In this document: one piece after another, positions 1-8,297 of the stretch
Position numbering within the stretch: the first letter of the stretch is position 1
Layout of the letters: each line of letters opens with the position of its first letter
NCBI RefSeq assembly: GCF_000013625.1
Contig: NC_009659.1
Span: 3,038,001-3,102,000 of the forward strand
Source: Janthinobacterium sp. Marseille
GTDB taxonomy: Bacteria > Pseudomonadota > Gammaproteobacteria > Burkholderiales > Burkholderiaceae_D
Length of the DNA: 64,000 bases
Direction of reading: 5' to 3'
The notes under the pieces: generated by a model
The model's database searches: none
What the model was told of the DNA's origin: nothing
What the model saw: only the letters and a program-made list of their open reading frames with translations
Made by a program: the position numbers and the translations under genes

Positions 1-5
1 TCGCA

Positions 6-644
6 ATGACCGCCAATGCATGGAATGACTTCAATGACGCCGACTCACAGCAGTCCGGTTTCGATCTGATCCCCAAGGGCACCGTTGTGCCGGTACGTAT
101 GACCATCAAGCCCGGTGGTTACGACGATCCGGAACAAGGATGGGGCGGCGGCTACGCCACCGAATCCTTCGACACCGGGTCGATCTACCTTTCTGCCGAA
201 TTTGTGGTCACCGACGGTGAGCATGCCAAACGCAAGATGTGGAGCAACATCGGCCTGCTGTCCAAGAAGGGGCCGACCTGGGGCCAGATGGGACGCAGCT
301 TTATCCGCGCTGCGCTCAACAGTGCCCGCAATATCCATCCGCAGGACAACACACCGCAGGCCGCCGCCGCACGCCGCATCCAGGGCTTTCACGAACTGGA
401 TGGGATCGAATTCATCGTTCGCGTTGATATCGAAAAGGACGCGAAGGGTGCGGATCGCAATGTGGTCAAGGTGGCGGTCGAGCCTGACCACGCCGACTAC
501 GCCAAGTTGAAGGGTGTCGCGGCCAAGGCCAACACCGGCGGTGGCAACTCTGGCGCACCCGCACAGGCAGCACCTGTTTATCAGGCTCCCGCTGCTGCTC
601 CACAACGCGCACCCGTGACGGGCAAACCGTCATGGGCACAGTGA
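6..644 (+). CDS. Candidate phage ssDNA-binding protein (DUF669-like)
   Basis: The 212-residue product has a conserved N-terminal and middle part and a low-complexity Ala/Pro-rich C-terminus ending in PSWAQ. A homologue lies at 56762-57358, sharing the blocks FDLIPKGT, GGYAT, RRKMWS/KRKMWS, NSAR and the PSWAQ end. There it sits between an AAA ATPase and a DEAD-box helicase, the usual place for a phage single-strand binding protein. Binding to ssDNA is inferred from that context and from the ordered body plus disordered tail. No catalytic motif is visible. The start lies six bases into the window, so the upstream control region and first early genes are missing. Confidence 0.6.
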   Translation: MTANAWNDFNDADSQQSGFDLIPKGTVVPVRMTIKPGGYDDPEQGWGGGYATESFDTGSIYLSAEFVVTDGEHAKRKMWSNIGLLSKKGPTWGQMGRSFIRAALNSARNIHPQDNTPQAAAARRIQGFHELDGIEFIVRVDIEKDAKGADRNVVKVAVEPDHADYAKLKGVAAKANTGGGNSGAPAQAAPVYQAPAAAPQRAPVTGKPSWAQ

Positions 645-655
645 GGAGCATGGCC

Positions 656-1510
656 ATGAACACATCCATTCTCACTGCCAGCCACTACGGCGTCGTGCGT
701 TTCGGCGATCTGGAATGCGAGGCGGTTGTCCTCAAGGGTGGCGAGCGCGGCTACGTGCGCCGCCAGCTTGCCAAATTGCTCGGCTTCCACGAAGGCCACA
801 AGGGTGGCCGATTCGCCCGATTCCTCACCGATTTCGCGCCTAACTCCTTGTCGGAATTGGATAAAACACGTGAGCCGATTTTGCTGCCGTCAGGTCGGCA
901 GACGCAATTCTTTCCGGCAGGAATCATCGCTGACCTCGCGTCTGCCGTGGTCAATGCGGCGCTGACCGGAACGCTGCACAAGGCTCGCAATGGGATCGTC
1001 TCCAACTGCATGAAGATCATGCACGCGCTGGCCACCACCGGCGAGGTCGCGCTGATCGACGAGGCAACGGGCTACCAGTTCCACCGTGCGCCTGACGCAT
1101 TGCAGGACTTGATTGCCAAGCTGCTGCGCCAGTCCAGCGGCTCGTGGGAACGGCGCTTTCACGCCGACTACTACCGCGCCATCTACCGTCTGTTTGGCTG
1201 GAAGTACCAGGGCCACGCCCAGAACCCGCCCCACGTCCTTGGCCAGATCACGCAGCGCTGGGTCTACGGGCCGGTGTTGCCGGAGGAGTTGCTTGATGAG
1301 ATTCGCAGTCGCAAGCGCATCTCGGACAAGCACCACCAGTGGCTGACCGACAAAGGGCTGACGCGGCTGGAGCAGCAGATTCATTCGGTGACGGCGATTG
1401 CGCGCTGCTCGACCAACTACCGCGATTTCAGCAGGCGTTGCGAGGCAGCCTTCGCGGGCGGCGCGCTGCAGCTCGGTCTGTTGATCGACGAGTTTGAGGA
1501 GGTGGCGTGA
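656..1510 (+). CDS. P63C-domain phage protein
   Basis: The second half contains the P63C signature: a YRAIYRLFGWKY block followed by a PPHVLGQITQRWVYGPVLPEE-type block around residues 180-225. P63C proteins are common in prophages and plasmids and resemble the antirepressor/KilA-N group, but their biochemical role is unknown. I chose the ATG at 656 because GAGGAG at 643-648 sits seven bases upstream; in-frame ATGs at 632 and 650 are poorer. At this position the second prophage has a DEAD/DEAH helicase instead (57374-59047), so the gene occupies an exchangeable slot between otherwise homologous neighbours. Its stop overlaps the next gene by four bases. Confidence 0.72.
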   Translation: MNTSILTASHYGVVRFGDLECEAVVLKGGERGYVRRQLAKLLGFHEGHKGGRFARFLTDFAPNSLSELDKTREPILLPSGRQTQFFPAGIIADLASAVVNAALTGTLHKARNGIVSNCMKIMHALATTGEVALIDEATGYQFHRAPDALQDLIAKLLRQSSGSWERRFHADYYRAIYRLFGWKYQGHAQNPPHVLGQITQRWVYGPVLPEELLDEIRSRKRISDKHHQWLTDKGLTRLEQQIHSVTAIARCSTNYRDFSRRCEAAFAGGALQLGLLIDEFEEVA

Positions 1511-1983
1511 AATGCTGGGTCTGCAAACGTCAGGCGCGGGGATTCGGTCACACCGACAACCGACACGGTGTCGGCAATCCCCGTCGCTACCCCATCGACT
1601 GGGTGTTCTGCTCGCAGCGCTGCCAGAACGTCTTTCACGCGATGTACGGCAACTGGCTCAAAGCCAAGGACGAGCCGGGCAAGCGCAGGGAGGTCGTGAT
1701 GATCGATCCCTCTGACATCGAGATCGCCTCGATGAAAAAGTGCCTGAAGGCGTTCGGTGAAGCGGCTGGCGAAATCGGCTTCACGAAGCCCCTCGGGGAT
1801 TACTCGGAAGCCGAAGCGCTGCGGGTTATCGACGCCATCGTCACCCGCTACACCGAGGCAATGGTCGAGCATCACGAGGCGACCAAGTTTCCGCCGGTGC
1901 GCGGCATGCCTCCGACGCCCGATCCCTTGGCGAACCCGTTTGCCGATCTTGAGGACGACCTGCCGTGGGAGACCACGCCATGA
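1507..1983 (+). CDS. Zinc-finger phage protein, DUF6511-like
   Basis: The GTG start overlaps the previous stop (GTGA). The 158-residue product opens with CWVCKR and continues to VFCSQRCQ, a CxxC plus CxxxC pair that should bind zinc within the first 45 residues. It then has an acidic helical region with the conserved block MIDPSDIE. The homologue at 59044-59466 keeps the cysteines, the MIDPSDMELAAM block and the GTG start. Cysteine spacing suggests a DNA- or protein-binding zinc ribbon. The family name is from memory and no function is established. It lies directly before a nuclease gene in both prophages, which suggests a shared replication or recombination task. Confidence 0.62.
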   Translation: MKCWVCKRQARGFGHTDNRHGVGNPRRYPIDWVFCSQRCQNVFHAMYGNWLKAKDEPGKRREVVMIDPSDIEIASMKKCLKAFGEAAGEIGFTKPLGDYSEAEALRVIDAIVTRYTEAMVEHHEATKFPPVRGMPPTPDPLANPFADLEDDLPWETTP

Positions 1984-2717
1984 TGGACTTCAATTCCACG
2001 GCAAGCGTGTCCGGGCAAATCAGCGTGTTGGTCGATGTCGGTCTGCAGCGCGCGCGTGCCCGCCAGTCGGTTCGCCACTACCTTGGCGCATCCCGGTTGG
2101 GCGTGGCTTGCGAACGCGCGCTGCAGTACGAGTTTGCGCAAGCACCGGTCGACTATGGACGCGACGTGCAGGGTCGGATATTGCGCATCTTTGAGCGCGG
2201 CCACGTCAACGAAGAGTGCATGGTCGGATGGCTGCGGGACGCGGGTTTCGATCTGCGCACCCACAAGCCCGACGGCGAGCAGTTCGGTTTCTCGGTGGCT
2301 GACGGACGCCTGCAGGGCCACATCGACGGGGTGTTCGTCGGTGGCCCCGAGGGCTTCGACTACCCGGCCCTTTGGGAAAACAAGTGCCTCGGCTCGAAGT
2401 CCTGGCGCGATCTGGAGAAGAACCGGCTCGCCATTTCCAAGCCTGTCTACGCGGCGCAAGTCGCGCTGTATCAGGCCTATCTCGAACTACACGAGCACCC
2501 GGCGATTTTCACGGCGGTGAACGCCGACACGATGGAAATCTACGTCGAGCTCGTCCCCTTTGACGCAGCCCTTGCCCAACGCATGTCGGATCGGGCGGTG
2601 AAGGTGATCACGGCGACCGAGGCAGCAGAACTCCTGCCGCGCGCCTTCGCTGACCAGACCCACTTCGAATGCCGGATGTGCGCGTGGCAAGACCGCTGCT
2701 GGAGAACGCAATCATGA
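1980..2717 (+). CDS. PD-(D/E)XK nuclease, Cas4/RecB-like
   Basis: The 245-residue product carries the nuclease core: GHIDGV supplies the metal-binding Asp, WENK supplies the E-x-K pair, and KPVYAAQVALYQAY resembles the Q/Y motif of RecB-like nucleases. The C-terminus has CRMCAWQDRCW, compatible with the cysteine cluster of Cas4/AddB-type enzymes, although the full cluster cannot be assigned by eye. It probably processes DNA ends during phage replication or recombination. I chose the ATG at 1980, which overlaps the previous stop as ATGA, because the homologue at 59466 also starts with M-x-DFN. Both copies keep LGASRLGVACERALQYE near the N-terminus. Confidence 0.82.
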   Translation: MMDFNSTASVSGQISVLVDVGLQRARARQSVRHYLGASRLGVACERALQYEFAQAPVDYGRDVQGRILRIFERGHVNEECMVGWLRDAGFDLRTHKPDGEQFGFSVADGRLQGHIDGVFVGGPEGFDYPALWENKCLGSKSWRDLEKNRLAISKPVYAAQVALYQAYLELHEHPAIFTAVNADTMEIYVELVPFDAALAQRMSDRAVKVITATEAAELLPRAFADQTHFECRMCAWQDRCWRTQS

Positions 2718-2974
2718 ACGACCACAACACAGACATTGCCGACGACGAACCAATGATCGACGCCAAGCAGGCGGCGGCCGCACTGAGCTTGCCGTACTAC
2801 TGGTTTGCCGATCAAACGATGCGCAGCAAGTACCGCATCCCGCATTACCTGCTCGGCGGCTTGGTGCGCTACCGGATGTCCGAACTTTCCGCGTGGGCGG
2901 CCAGCAGCAAAGCGCCGCAGGGCGATGGTGACAAACAACGCGCCAGCAAAGCGCAAGACGAGGGAGCCGAATGA
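2714..2974 (+). CDS. Small excisionase-like HTH protein
   Basis: The 86-residue product contains IDAKQAAAALSLPYYWFADQTMRSKYRIPHYLLGGLVRYRMSELSAWA, the layout of an HTH_17/excisionase-type DNA-binding domain: a helix-turn-helix and then a wing ending in a recognition of residues flanking R/Y. A polar tail follows. It overlaps both neighbours by four bases (ATGA) and so is translated with them. The second prophage has no counterpart between its nuclease and primase genes. It may be a replication or excision accessory factor; the sequence does not decide between these. Confidence 0.6.
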   Translation: MNDHNTDIADDEPMIDAKQAAAALSLPYYWFADQTMRSKYRIPHYLLGGLVRYRMSELSAWAASSKAPQGDGDKQRASKAQDEGAE

Positions 2975-5247
2975 TCGACTTCAACGACATCTCCCTGCCC
3001 ATCGAAAACCGGGATGCTGAACGCGACGAAATTCGCGCGGAACTGATTGCACGACTAGAGTCGGTACTGACCTCGATGTTCCCAGCGGGCAAAAAGCGCC
3101 AGGGCAAGTTTCTCATCGGCGATGTGCTGGGCAGTCCCGGCGACAGCCTCGAGGTGGTGCTGACCGGCGACAAGGCCGGACTCTGGACGGATCGCGCGAC
3201 CGGCGACGGTGGCGACATCTTCGATTTGATCGCGGCCTACCTCGGAGCCAGCATCCATGCGGACTTTCCTCGGGTGCTGCAGGAAGCCAGCGATCTGCTT
3301 GGACGTGCGCGGTCAACACCGGTGCGCAAAGCCAAGGCAGCTCCTCCGTCCGACGATCTCGGCCCCGCGACCGCCAAGTGGGACTATTTTGATGCCACCG
3401 GCAAACTGATCGCCGTTGTCTACCGCTACGACCCACCGGGCCGGAAGAAGGAATTCCGGCCGTGGGATGCCAAGCGCCGCAAGATGGCACCGCCCGAGCC
3501 ACGCCCCTTGTACAACCAGCCGGGTTTGGTGGCCGCCAGCCACATCGTCCTGGTCGAAGGCGAGAAGTGCGCGCAGGCACTGATCGATGCCGGGGTGGTG
3601 GCGACCACGGCCATGCACGGCGCAAACGCTCCGGTCGATAAAACTGACTGGCAACCGCTGGCAGGCAAGTCGGTGCTGATCTGGCCGGATCGGGACGCAC
3701 CGGGCTGGGACTACGCCGACCGCGCTTCGCAGGCGATCTTGCACGCCGGTGCGACCACGGTCGCCATCCTCGTACCACCCGATGACCGGCCCGAGGGTTG
3801 GGACGCTGCCGACGCCATTCCTGATGGTTTTGACGTGGCGGGCTTTCTTGCCGTTGGTGAGCGAATGCCCGTGATGCGCTCCGTCGAGGAGATTGCGCCG
3901 CCGGATTTGCTGACGGGCATCGACTGGAGTACCGAGGACGGACTGTCGACCGCCTTCACCCGTCGCTATGGTCAGGACTGGCGCTATTGCGCGCTGTGGG
4001 GCAAGTGGCTGGTGTGGACGGGTGTGCGCTGGAATGCCGATCAGATGCTTTACGTCTCGCATCTGGCCCGGGGCATCTGCCGTAACGCATCGCTCAAGGC
4101 AGAGAGCCCAAGGCAGAAAGCCAAACTCGCCAGCTCGTCCACCATTTCGGCGGTCGAGAAAATCGCTCGATCCGATCCGAAGCACGCGTCCAGTGCCGAG
4201 GAATGGGATGCCGATACGTGGGCGCTCAACACCCCGGGTGGCGTGGTCGATCTGCGCACGGGCCGGATGCGCGAGCACCGGCGTGACGACCGGATGACCA
4301 AGGTCAGCACGGCCACACCTAAGGGCGACTGTCCAACGTGGCATGGGTTTCTGGCCGACGTCACCGGCGGCGATGCCGATCTGATCGCCTACCTGCAACT
4401 GATGGTGGGCTATTGCCTGACCGGGATCACCAGCGAGCACGCGCTGTTTTTCCTGTACGGCACCGGCGCGAACGGCAAGTCTGTGTTCGTCAACGTGATC
4501 ACCACGATCCTCGGTGACTACGCGGCCAACGCGCCGATGGACACGTTCATGGACGCGCGCAACGACCGGCACCCGACCGATCTGGCCGGACTGCGCGGCG
4601 CACGCTTCGTGTCCTCCATCGAAACCGAACAGGGTCGGCGCTGGAACGAGTCCAAGGTCAAGGCGATCACTGGCGGCGACAAGGTGTCGGCGCGCTTCAT
4701 GCGCCAGGACTTCTTCGAGTACGTGCCCCAGTTCAAGTTGGTGATCGCAGGCAACCACAAGCCATCGATCCGCAATGTAGACGAAGCGATGAAGCGACGT
4801 CTGCACCTGATCCCGTTCACGGTCACCATCCCACCCGAAAAACGGGACGGCAGGCTCACCGACAAGCTGCTCAAGGAGCGCGATGGCATTTTGGCGTGGG
4901 CGGTCGAGGGATGCAGCCGCTGGCAACAGCAAGGGCTGAAACCGCCAGCCAGCGTGGTGTCGGCGACCGAGGAGTATTTCGAAGCCGAGGACGCGCTCGG
5001 GCAATGGATCGAAGAACGCTGCCTGCTGGCCAAGACCAGCCGCGAAGGCGTGTCCGATCTGTTTTCCGACTGGCGTGAGTGGGCCGAGCGTGCGGGCGAA
5101 TTCGTCGGATCGGTCAAGCGCTTCTCGGAACTGATGGCCACACGCAAGTTTGAGAAGTGCCGACTGACCGGTGGCGTGCGCGGTTTGACGGGGCTGTCCC
5201 TCAGACCCAAGCCCTACAACGCCAGCTACCCGTACCGCGATGACTGA
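2971..5247 (+). CDS. Primase-SF3 helicase (P4/D5 family)
   Basis: The 758-residue protein joins a primase-like N-terminus to an SF3 helicase. Residues about 190-255 form a TOPRIM-like segment (HIVLVEGEKCAQALIDAG ... LIWPDRDAPGWDYA). The C-terminal half has the phage/plasmid P4-type helicase with Walker A YGTGANGKS near residues 496-504 and the D5_N region before it. Such enzymes open the origin, unwind DNA and prime replication. The homologue at 60218-62419 shares the N-terminal half but has a different, RecA-fold helicase half, so this is a clear domain exchange. The ATG overlaps the previous stop. Confidence 0.88.
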   Translation: MIDFNDISLPIENRDAERDEIRAELIARLESVLTSMFPAGKKRQGKFLIGDVLGSPGDSLEVVLTGDKAGLWTDRATGDGGDIFDLIAAYLGASIHADFPRVLQEASDLLGRARSTPVRKAKAAPPSDDLGPATAKWDYFDATGKLIAVVYRYDPPGRKKEFRPWDAKRRKMAPPEPRPLYNQPGLVAASHIVLVEGEKCAQALIDAGVVATTAMHGANAPVDKTDWQPLAGKSVLIWPDRDAPGWDYADRASQAILHAGATTVAILVPPDDRPEGWDAADAIPDGFDVAGFLAVGERMPVMRSVEEIAPPDLLTGIDWSTEDGLSTAFTRRYGQDWRYCALWGKWLVWTGVRWNADQMLYVSHLARGICRNASLKAESPRQKAKLASSSTISAVEKIARSDPKHASSAEEWDADTWALNTPGGVVDLRTGRMREHRRDDRMTKVSTATPKGDCPTWHGFLADVTGGDADLIAYLQLMVGYCLTGITSEHALFFLYGTGANGKSVFVNVITTILGDYAANAPMDTFMDARNDRHPTDLAGLRGARFVSSIETEQGRRWNESKVKAITGGDKVSARFMRQDFFEYVPQFKLVIAGNHKPSIRNVDEAMKRRLHLIPFTVTIPPEKRDGRLTDKLLKERDGILAWAVEGCSRWQQQGLKPPASVVSATEEYFEAEDALGQWIEERCLLAKTSREGVSDLFSDWREWAERAGEFVGSVKRFSELMATRKFEKCRLTGGVRGLTGLSLRPKPYNASYPYRDD

Positions 5248-5260
5248 CCAGCAAAACCGT

Positions 5261-5364
5261 CGAGTGACGGATGTGACGGACTTGTCGGATACCTCTCTTT
5301 GCCTGCGCACGCGCACGCACACGTGTAGAGAGTTATACGGAGAACCCGTCGCATCCGTCACTCG
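5261..5364. repeat. 13-bp inverted repeat; candidate origin or operator
   Basis: CGAGTGACGGATG at 5261-5273 is perfectly mirrored by CATCCGTCACTCG at 5352-5364. The left arm continues into a second GTGACGGA, and a run of alternating CGCACG lies between the arms. The stretch sits between the helicase-primase stop and the resolvase ribosome binding site. The second prophage has a different but also repeat-rich segment at the same place, so an origin of replication or a control site is plausible. Confidence 0.5.
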
Positions 5365-5383
5365 CCCCAAAAATTCAGGAGCA

Positions 5384-5866
5384 ATGACGATGAACACGAC
5401 AACCAACAGCACCATTCTTGCCCTTGATCTGGGCACGCACACCGGCTGGGCACTGCACCAACTGGACAGCACGATCACCAGCGGCACCGAGCATTTCAAG
5501 CCGCAGCGATTTGAAGGCGGCGGTATGCGCTTCCTGCGATTCAAGCGCTGGCTGGCCGAACTGCTGACCACCAGTGGCCACATTAACGCGGTGTATTTCG
5601 AGGAGGTTCGACGACACGCGGGCGTCGATGCAGCCCACGCCTACGGCGGTTTCATGGGTCATCTGACCGCGTGGTGTGAACATCACAACATCCCCTACCA
5701 GGGCGTTCCGGTCGGCACGATCAAGAAGCACGCGACCGGCAAAGGCAATGCAGGCAAGGACGAGATGATCGCCTCTGTCCAGTTGCGTGGCCACGTCCCT
5801 TGCGACGATAACGAAGCCGATGCCCTGGCGCTGCTGCACTGGGCTATCGAAACGCAGGAGGTGTGA
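5384..5866 (+). CDS. RuvC-like Holliday junction resolvase
   Basis: The 160-residue product has the RuvC/RNase H fold acidic residues: ILALDLGTHTGWAL at the N-terminus, VYFEEVRRH in the middle and DDNEADALALL at the end. It probably resolves branched replication or recombination intermediates. The ATG at 5384 has AGGAG four bases upstream. An in-frame ATG at 5240 overlaps the helicase stop and would add 48 residues encoded by the inverted-repeat region, which look unlike a protein domain. The homologue at 62416-63192 has the same C-terminal domain and an unrelated N-terminal extension. The internal start is therefore preferred but not proven. Confidence 0.83.
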   Translation: MTMNTTTNSTILALDLGTHTGWALHQLDSTITSGTEHFKPQRFEGGGMRFLRFKRWLAELLTTSGHINAVYFEEVRRHAGVDAAHAYGGFMGHLTAWCEHHNIPYQGVPVGTIKKHATGKGNAGKDEMIASVQLRGHVPCDDNEADALALLHWAIETQEV

Positions 5867-5867
5867 C

Positions 5868-6071
5868 ATGAAGGTTCCAACACCACAATACCGCTGCCCA
5901 TTGGGTCGGCTGCAACCAGACACCACGGATCTGGATGCGATGAAACGCAACGGCTGGCGTGACCAGCACATCCTGGTGGTCAACGAGTCCGACGAGCGAC
6001 TGGACTTCATCGAACGCGAGATCGTGCGCCGCATTGGCGAGCGCTTGTACGGAGGGCCGCGTCATGACTGA
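5868..6071 (+). CDS. Small conserved phage protein
   Basis: This 67-residue protein begins two bases after the resolvase stop, with GGAGGTG as its ribosome binding site. It contains LGRLQPD, NGWRDQHILVV and LDFIEREIVRRIGERLYG. The counterpart at 63194-63406 keeps all three blocks. The family is not recognised and no catalytic motif is visible. Its place between the resolvase and the DUF6362-like gene in both prophages suggests an accessory role in replication or in late-gene switching. Charged helices dominate the C-terminus. Confidence 0.72.
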   Translation: MKVPTPQYRCPLGRLQPDTTDLDAMKRNGWRDQHILVVNESDERLDFIEREIVRRIGERLYGGPRHD

Positions 6072-6480
6072 GTGGACGATAGATGATGTGGCAGCACGCT
6101 TCGAGGATGCTGCTGTCACTGGCCAACGCCTACCCCCTGTCCGTGTGCAGGGCTACTTCAACACGTGGCCAGCTTTCGTGCGCACGGCGTGGGAAGCTTT
6201 CTCCTCTGACGCGCCTGAGTACCGACCATTCCCACCCAGCCCCGTCGACATCGACCGGATGCTGGAGACGATGCGCTGGGTGCAGTGGCTTGAGGTCGAG
6301 CAACGTCACCTCGTGTGGATGCGGGCCAAGCGGTACGGCTGGCGTGACATCACGATCCGCTTTGCCTGCGACCGCAGCACCGCATGGCGGCGCTGGCAGA
6401 AGGCGCTGGAGATCGTGGCAACCAATCTCAACGCTGAAGGCAGGTGCTCACCGTCCAAAATCGTGAGCAACGTCGGGTAA
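6064..6480 (+). CDS. DUF6362-like phage protein, possible regulator
   Basis: The 138-residue product has the conserved block RLPPVRVQGYFNTWPAF, then MLETMRWVQWLEVEQRHLVWMRAKRYGWRDI, and finally FACDRSTAWRRWQKAL. The last block resembles a sigma-70 region 4-like or HTH recognition helix. It is the last gene of the early operon in both prophages (compare 63399-63803), directly before a regulatory gap, which is the usual position of a late-gene activator. That role is inference. It overlaps the preceding gene by eight bases. The DUF6362 name is recalled from similar prophages and not verified. Confidence 0.62.
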   Translation: MTEWTIDDVAARFEDAAVTGQRLPPVRVQGYFNTWPAFVRTAWEAFSSDAPEYRPFPPSPVDIDRMLETMRWVQWLEVEQRHLVWMRAKRYGWRDITIRFACDRSTAWRRWQKALEIVATNLNAEGRCSPSKIVSNVG

Positions 6481-6685
6481 TGCTTGCCGCGTTTGTCCTC
6501 GCTTTGCCCTGTTTGTCCCTTTTGACGCGGTTTGGTCGTGCAACAAAACGACCCGTTTGGGGGTAATATTTCAGCTATCTTCTGGACAGCGGTGACGATA
6601 AAGCAAGTGCCCCAAGGCAAAAGGGGTCCTTCCTTTCCAAAATCGTATGCGGGAGGCGACAGCGCGGCATTGCGCTAGCGTCCGA

Positions 6686-6720
6686 CTGCAAACCAAGGTT
6701 TGCAGGGTTTGCAGTTTGCA
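6686..6720. repeat. Palindrome plus tandem GGTTTGCAG repeats
   Basis: CTGCAAACC and GGTTTGCAG form a palindrome with a 2-base centre (6686-6705). GGTTTGCAG is then repeated at once (6706-6714) and followed by a partial TTTGCA (6715-6720). Such clustered sites are typical of protein binding, for example by a regulator, terminase or replication initiator. Confidence 0.55.
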
Positions 6721-6749
6721 CCCCCGCCACCATCCAGCAAGCATTACGA

Positions 6750-6786
6750 AACCCGCCCACGGTCTGAACGTCGGCGGGTTTTTTCA
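6750..6786 (+). terminator. Rho-independent terminator after early operon
   Basis: AACCCGCC (6750-6757) pairs with GGCGGGTT (6773-6780) and is followed by a run of T to 6784. It is the first of two terminators insulating the early operon. Confidence 0.8.
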
Positions 6787-6808
6787 TTTCAACGCAGCAG
6801 CGACGCTC

Positions 6809-6857
6809 GCGGCCCGCGACGGGGTTCCCTCCTTACCCGTCCGGGCCGCTTCTTTTT
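6809..6857 (+). terminator. Second strong terminator
   Basis: GCGGCCCG (6809-6816) and GACGGG (6818-6823) pair with CCCGTC (6836-6841) and CGGGCCGC (6842-6849), giving a long GC-rich stem with one bulge. The sequence TTCTTTTT follows. It lies 19 bases before the ParB-methylase start, so that gene must be transcribed from a promoter very close by or by read-through. Confidence 0.75.
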
Positions 6858-6875
6858 GAGAGACACGAACTGAAT

Positions 6876-8297
6876 ATGCTCAACGTCGAGTACCGCAAGG
6901 TCGAGGCGCTGATCCCCTACGCCCGGAATCCAAGAACGCACAACGATGAGCAGGTGGCCAAGATCGCCGCCAGCATCGTCGAGTACGGTTGGACGAATCC
7001 GGTGCTGGTGGACGGCGACAACGGCATCATCGCTGGCCACGGTCGGCTCGCGGCCGCGCACAAGCTGGGCCTGACCGAGGTGCCGGTGATTGAACTGGCG
7101 CATCTGTCGCCGACGCAAAAGCGTGCCTACGTGATCTCCGACAACCGCCTCGCGCTGGATGCCGGATGGGACGACGCGATGCTGGCACTGGAACTGGCCG
7201 AGTTGTCAGAAGCCGGGTTCGACCTCGCACTTACTGGTTTCGAGGATGCCGAAATTGAAGCCTTGTTGGCCGACGACCTCGGTGATGGTGATGGCGATGG
7301 CGACCAGGAGCAGGACACCGACGAGCCCGATGCTGCCGACGATGTACCCGACACACCGACGAGTCCAGTGTCTCGCTCTCGCGATGTGTGGGCATTGGGT
7401 CAGCACCGGCTGATCTGCGGCGACGCCGCCGACCCGTCCGTGATCGCCAGTCTGATGCGGGGCGAGCAAGCCAAGCTCTGCTTCACCTCGCCGCCCTACG
7501 GCAACCAGCGTGACTACGCCAGCGGTGGAATTACCGATTGGGATGGCCTGATGCGCGGCGTGTTCGGCAACGTGCCGATGGCCGAGGACGCGCAGGTGCT
7601 GGTTAACCTCGGACTGATCCATCGCGACAACGAAGTCATCCCGTATTGGGACGGCTGGCTCGGGTGGATGCGCACACAGGGTTGGCGGCGCTTCGCGTGG
7701 TACGTCTGGGATCAGGGGCCGGGGATGCCCGGCGACTGGCAGGGGCGGCTGGCCCCGAGCTTTGAATTCGTTTTTCACTTCAACCGGCAAAACCGCAAGC
7801 CCAACAAGATCGTGCCCTGCAAGCACGCGGGACAGGATTCGCATCTGCGCGCCGATGGCTCGTCGACAGCGATGCGCGGCAAGGATGGCGAGGTTGGCGG
7901 CTGGACGCACGCAGGCCAGCCCACGCAGGACAAGCGGATTCCCGACTCGGTGATCCGGGTGATGCGGCACAAAGGCAAGATCGGTCAGGACATCGACCAC
8001 CCCGCCGTATTCCCGGTGGCGCTGCCGGAGTTCATTCTCGACGCCTACTCGGACAGCGGCGACATTGTGTTCGAGCCGTTCGGCGGTAGTGGTACGACGA
8101 TGCTGGCTGCCGAGCGCACCGGTCGCCGGTGCCGCGCGGTTGAGATCGCCCCCGAATACGTGGACGTCGCGGTCAAACGCTTCCAGCAGAATTTTCCGGA
8201 CGTGCCGGTGACGCTGCTGGGCGATGGGGAAAATGTGGGCCAGACCTTCAAGGCTGTGGCCGCCGAACGACTGGCAGGCGCGGCGGTGTCGCCATGA
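6876..8297 (+). CDS. ParB-domain / SPPY-type DNA methyltransferase fusion
   Basis: The 473-residue protein has a ParB/sulfiredoxin-like N-terminus (about residues 1-110: LIPYARNPRTHNDEQVAKIAASI, GIIAGHGRLAAAHKLG). An acidic linker (DGDGDGDQEQD) and a class-beta amino methyltransferase follow. Motif IV is TSPPY near residue 205, the form typical of N4-cytosine enzymes. The SAM-binding motif FEPFGGSGTTML lies near residue 400, after motif IV as the beta class requires. It probably marks phage DNA, either against host restriction or for packaging control. It overlaps a second, related fusion by four bases. Confidence 0.85.
   Translation: MLNVEYRKVEALIPYARNPRTHNDEQVAKIAASIVEYGWTNPVLVDGDNGIIAGHGRLAAAHKLGLTEVPVIELAHLSPTQKRAYVISDNRLALDAGWDDAMLALELAELSEAGFDLALTGFEDAEIEALLADDLGDGDGDGDQEQDTDEPDAADDVPDTPTSPVSRSRDVWALGQHRLICGDAADPSVIASLMRGEQAKLCFTSPPYGNQRDYASGGITDWDGLMRGVFGNVPMAEDAQVLVNLGLIHRDNEVIPYWDGWLGWMRTQGWRRFAWYVWDQGPGMPGDWQGRLAPSFEFVFHFNRQNRKPNKIVPCKHAGQDSHLRADGSSTAMRGKDGEVGGWTHAGQPTQDKRIPDSVIRVMRHKGKIGQDIDHPAVFPVALPEFILDAYSDSGDIVFEPFGGSGTTMLAAERTGRRCRAVEIAPEYVDVAVKRFQQNFPDVPVTLLGDGENVGQTFKAVAAERLAGAAVSP

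Larger units (their letters stand above)
6481..6875. other. Non-coding gap between early operon and ParB-methylase genes
   Basis: No convincing coding sequence is present. The stretch holds the inverted repeat GGTCGT/ACGACC (6534-6553), the palindrome and tandem repeats at 6686-6720, and two rho-independent terminators. It ends the early operon. A promoter for the genes that follow is expected downstream of 6857 or within the repeats, but I cannot pick one with confidence. Confidence 0.6.

Noticed and set aside
3313..5583. A long minus-strand open frame (about 756 codons) opposite the primase-helicase and resolvase genes.
   Set aside because: It runs antisense to genes with clear motifs; such long antisense frames are common in GC-rich DNA. 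No ribosome binding site or domain was seen.
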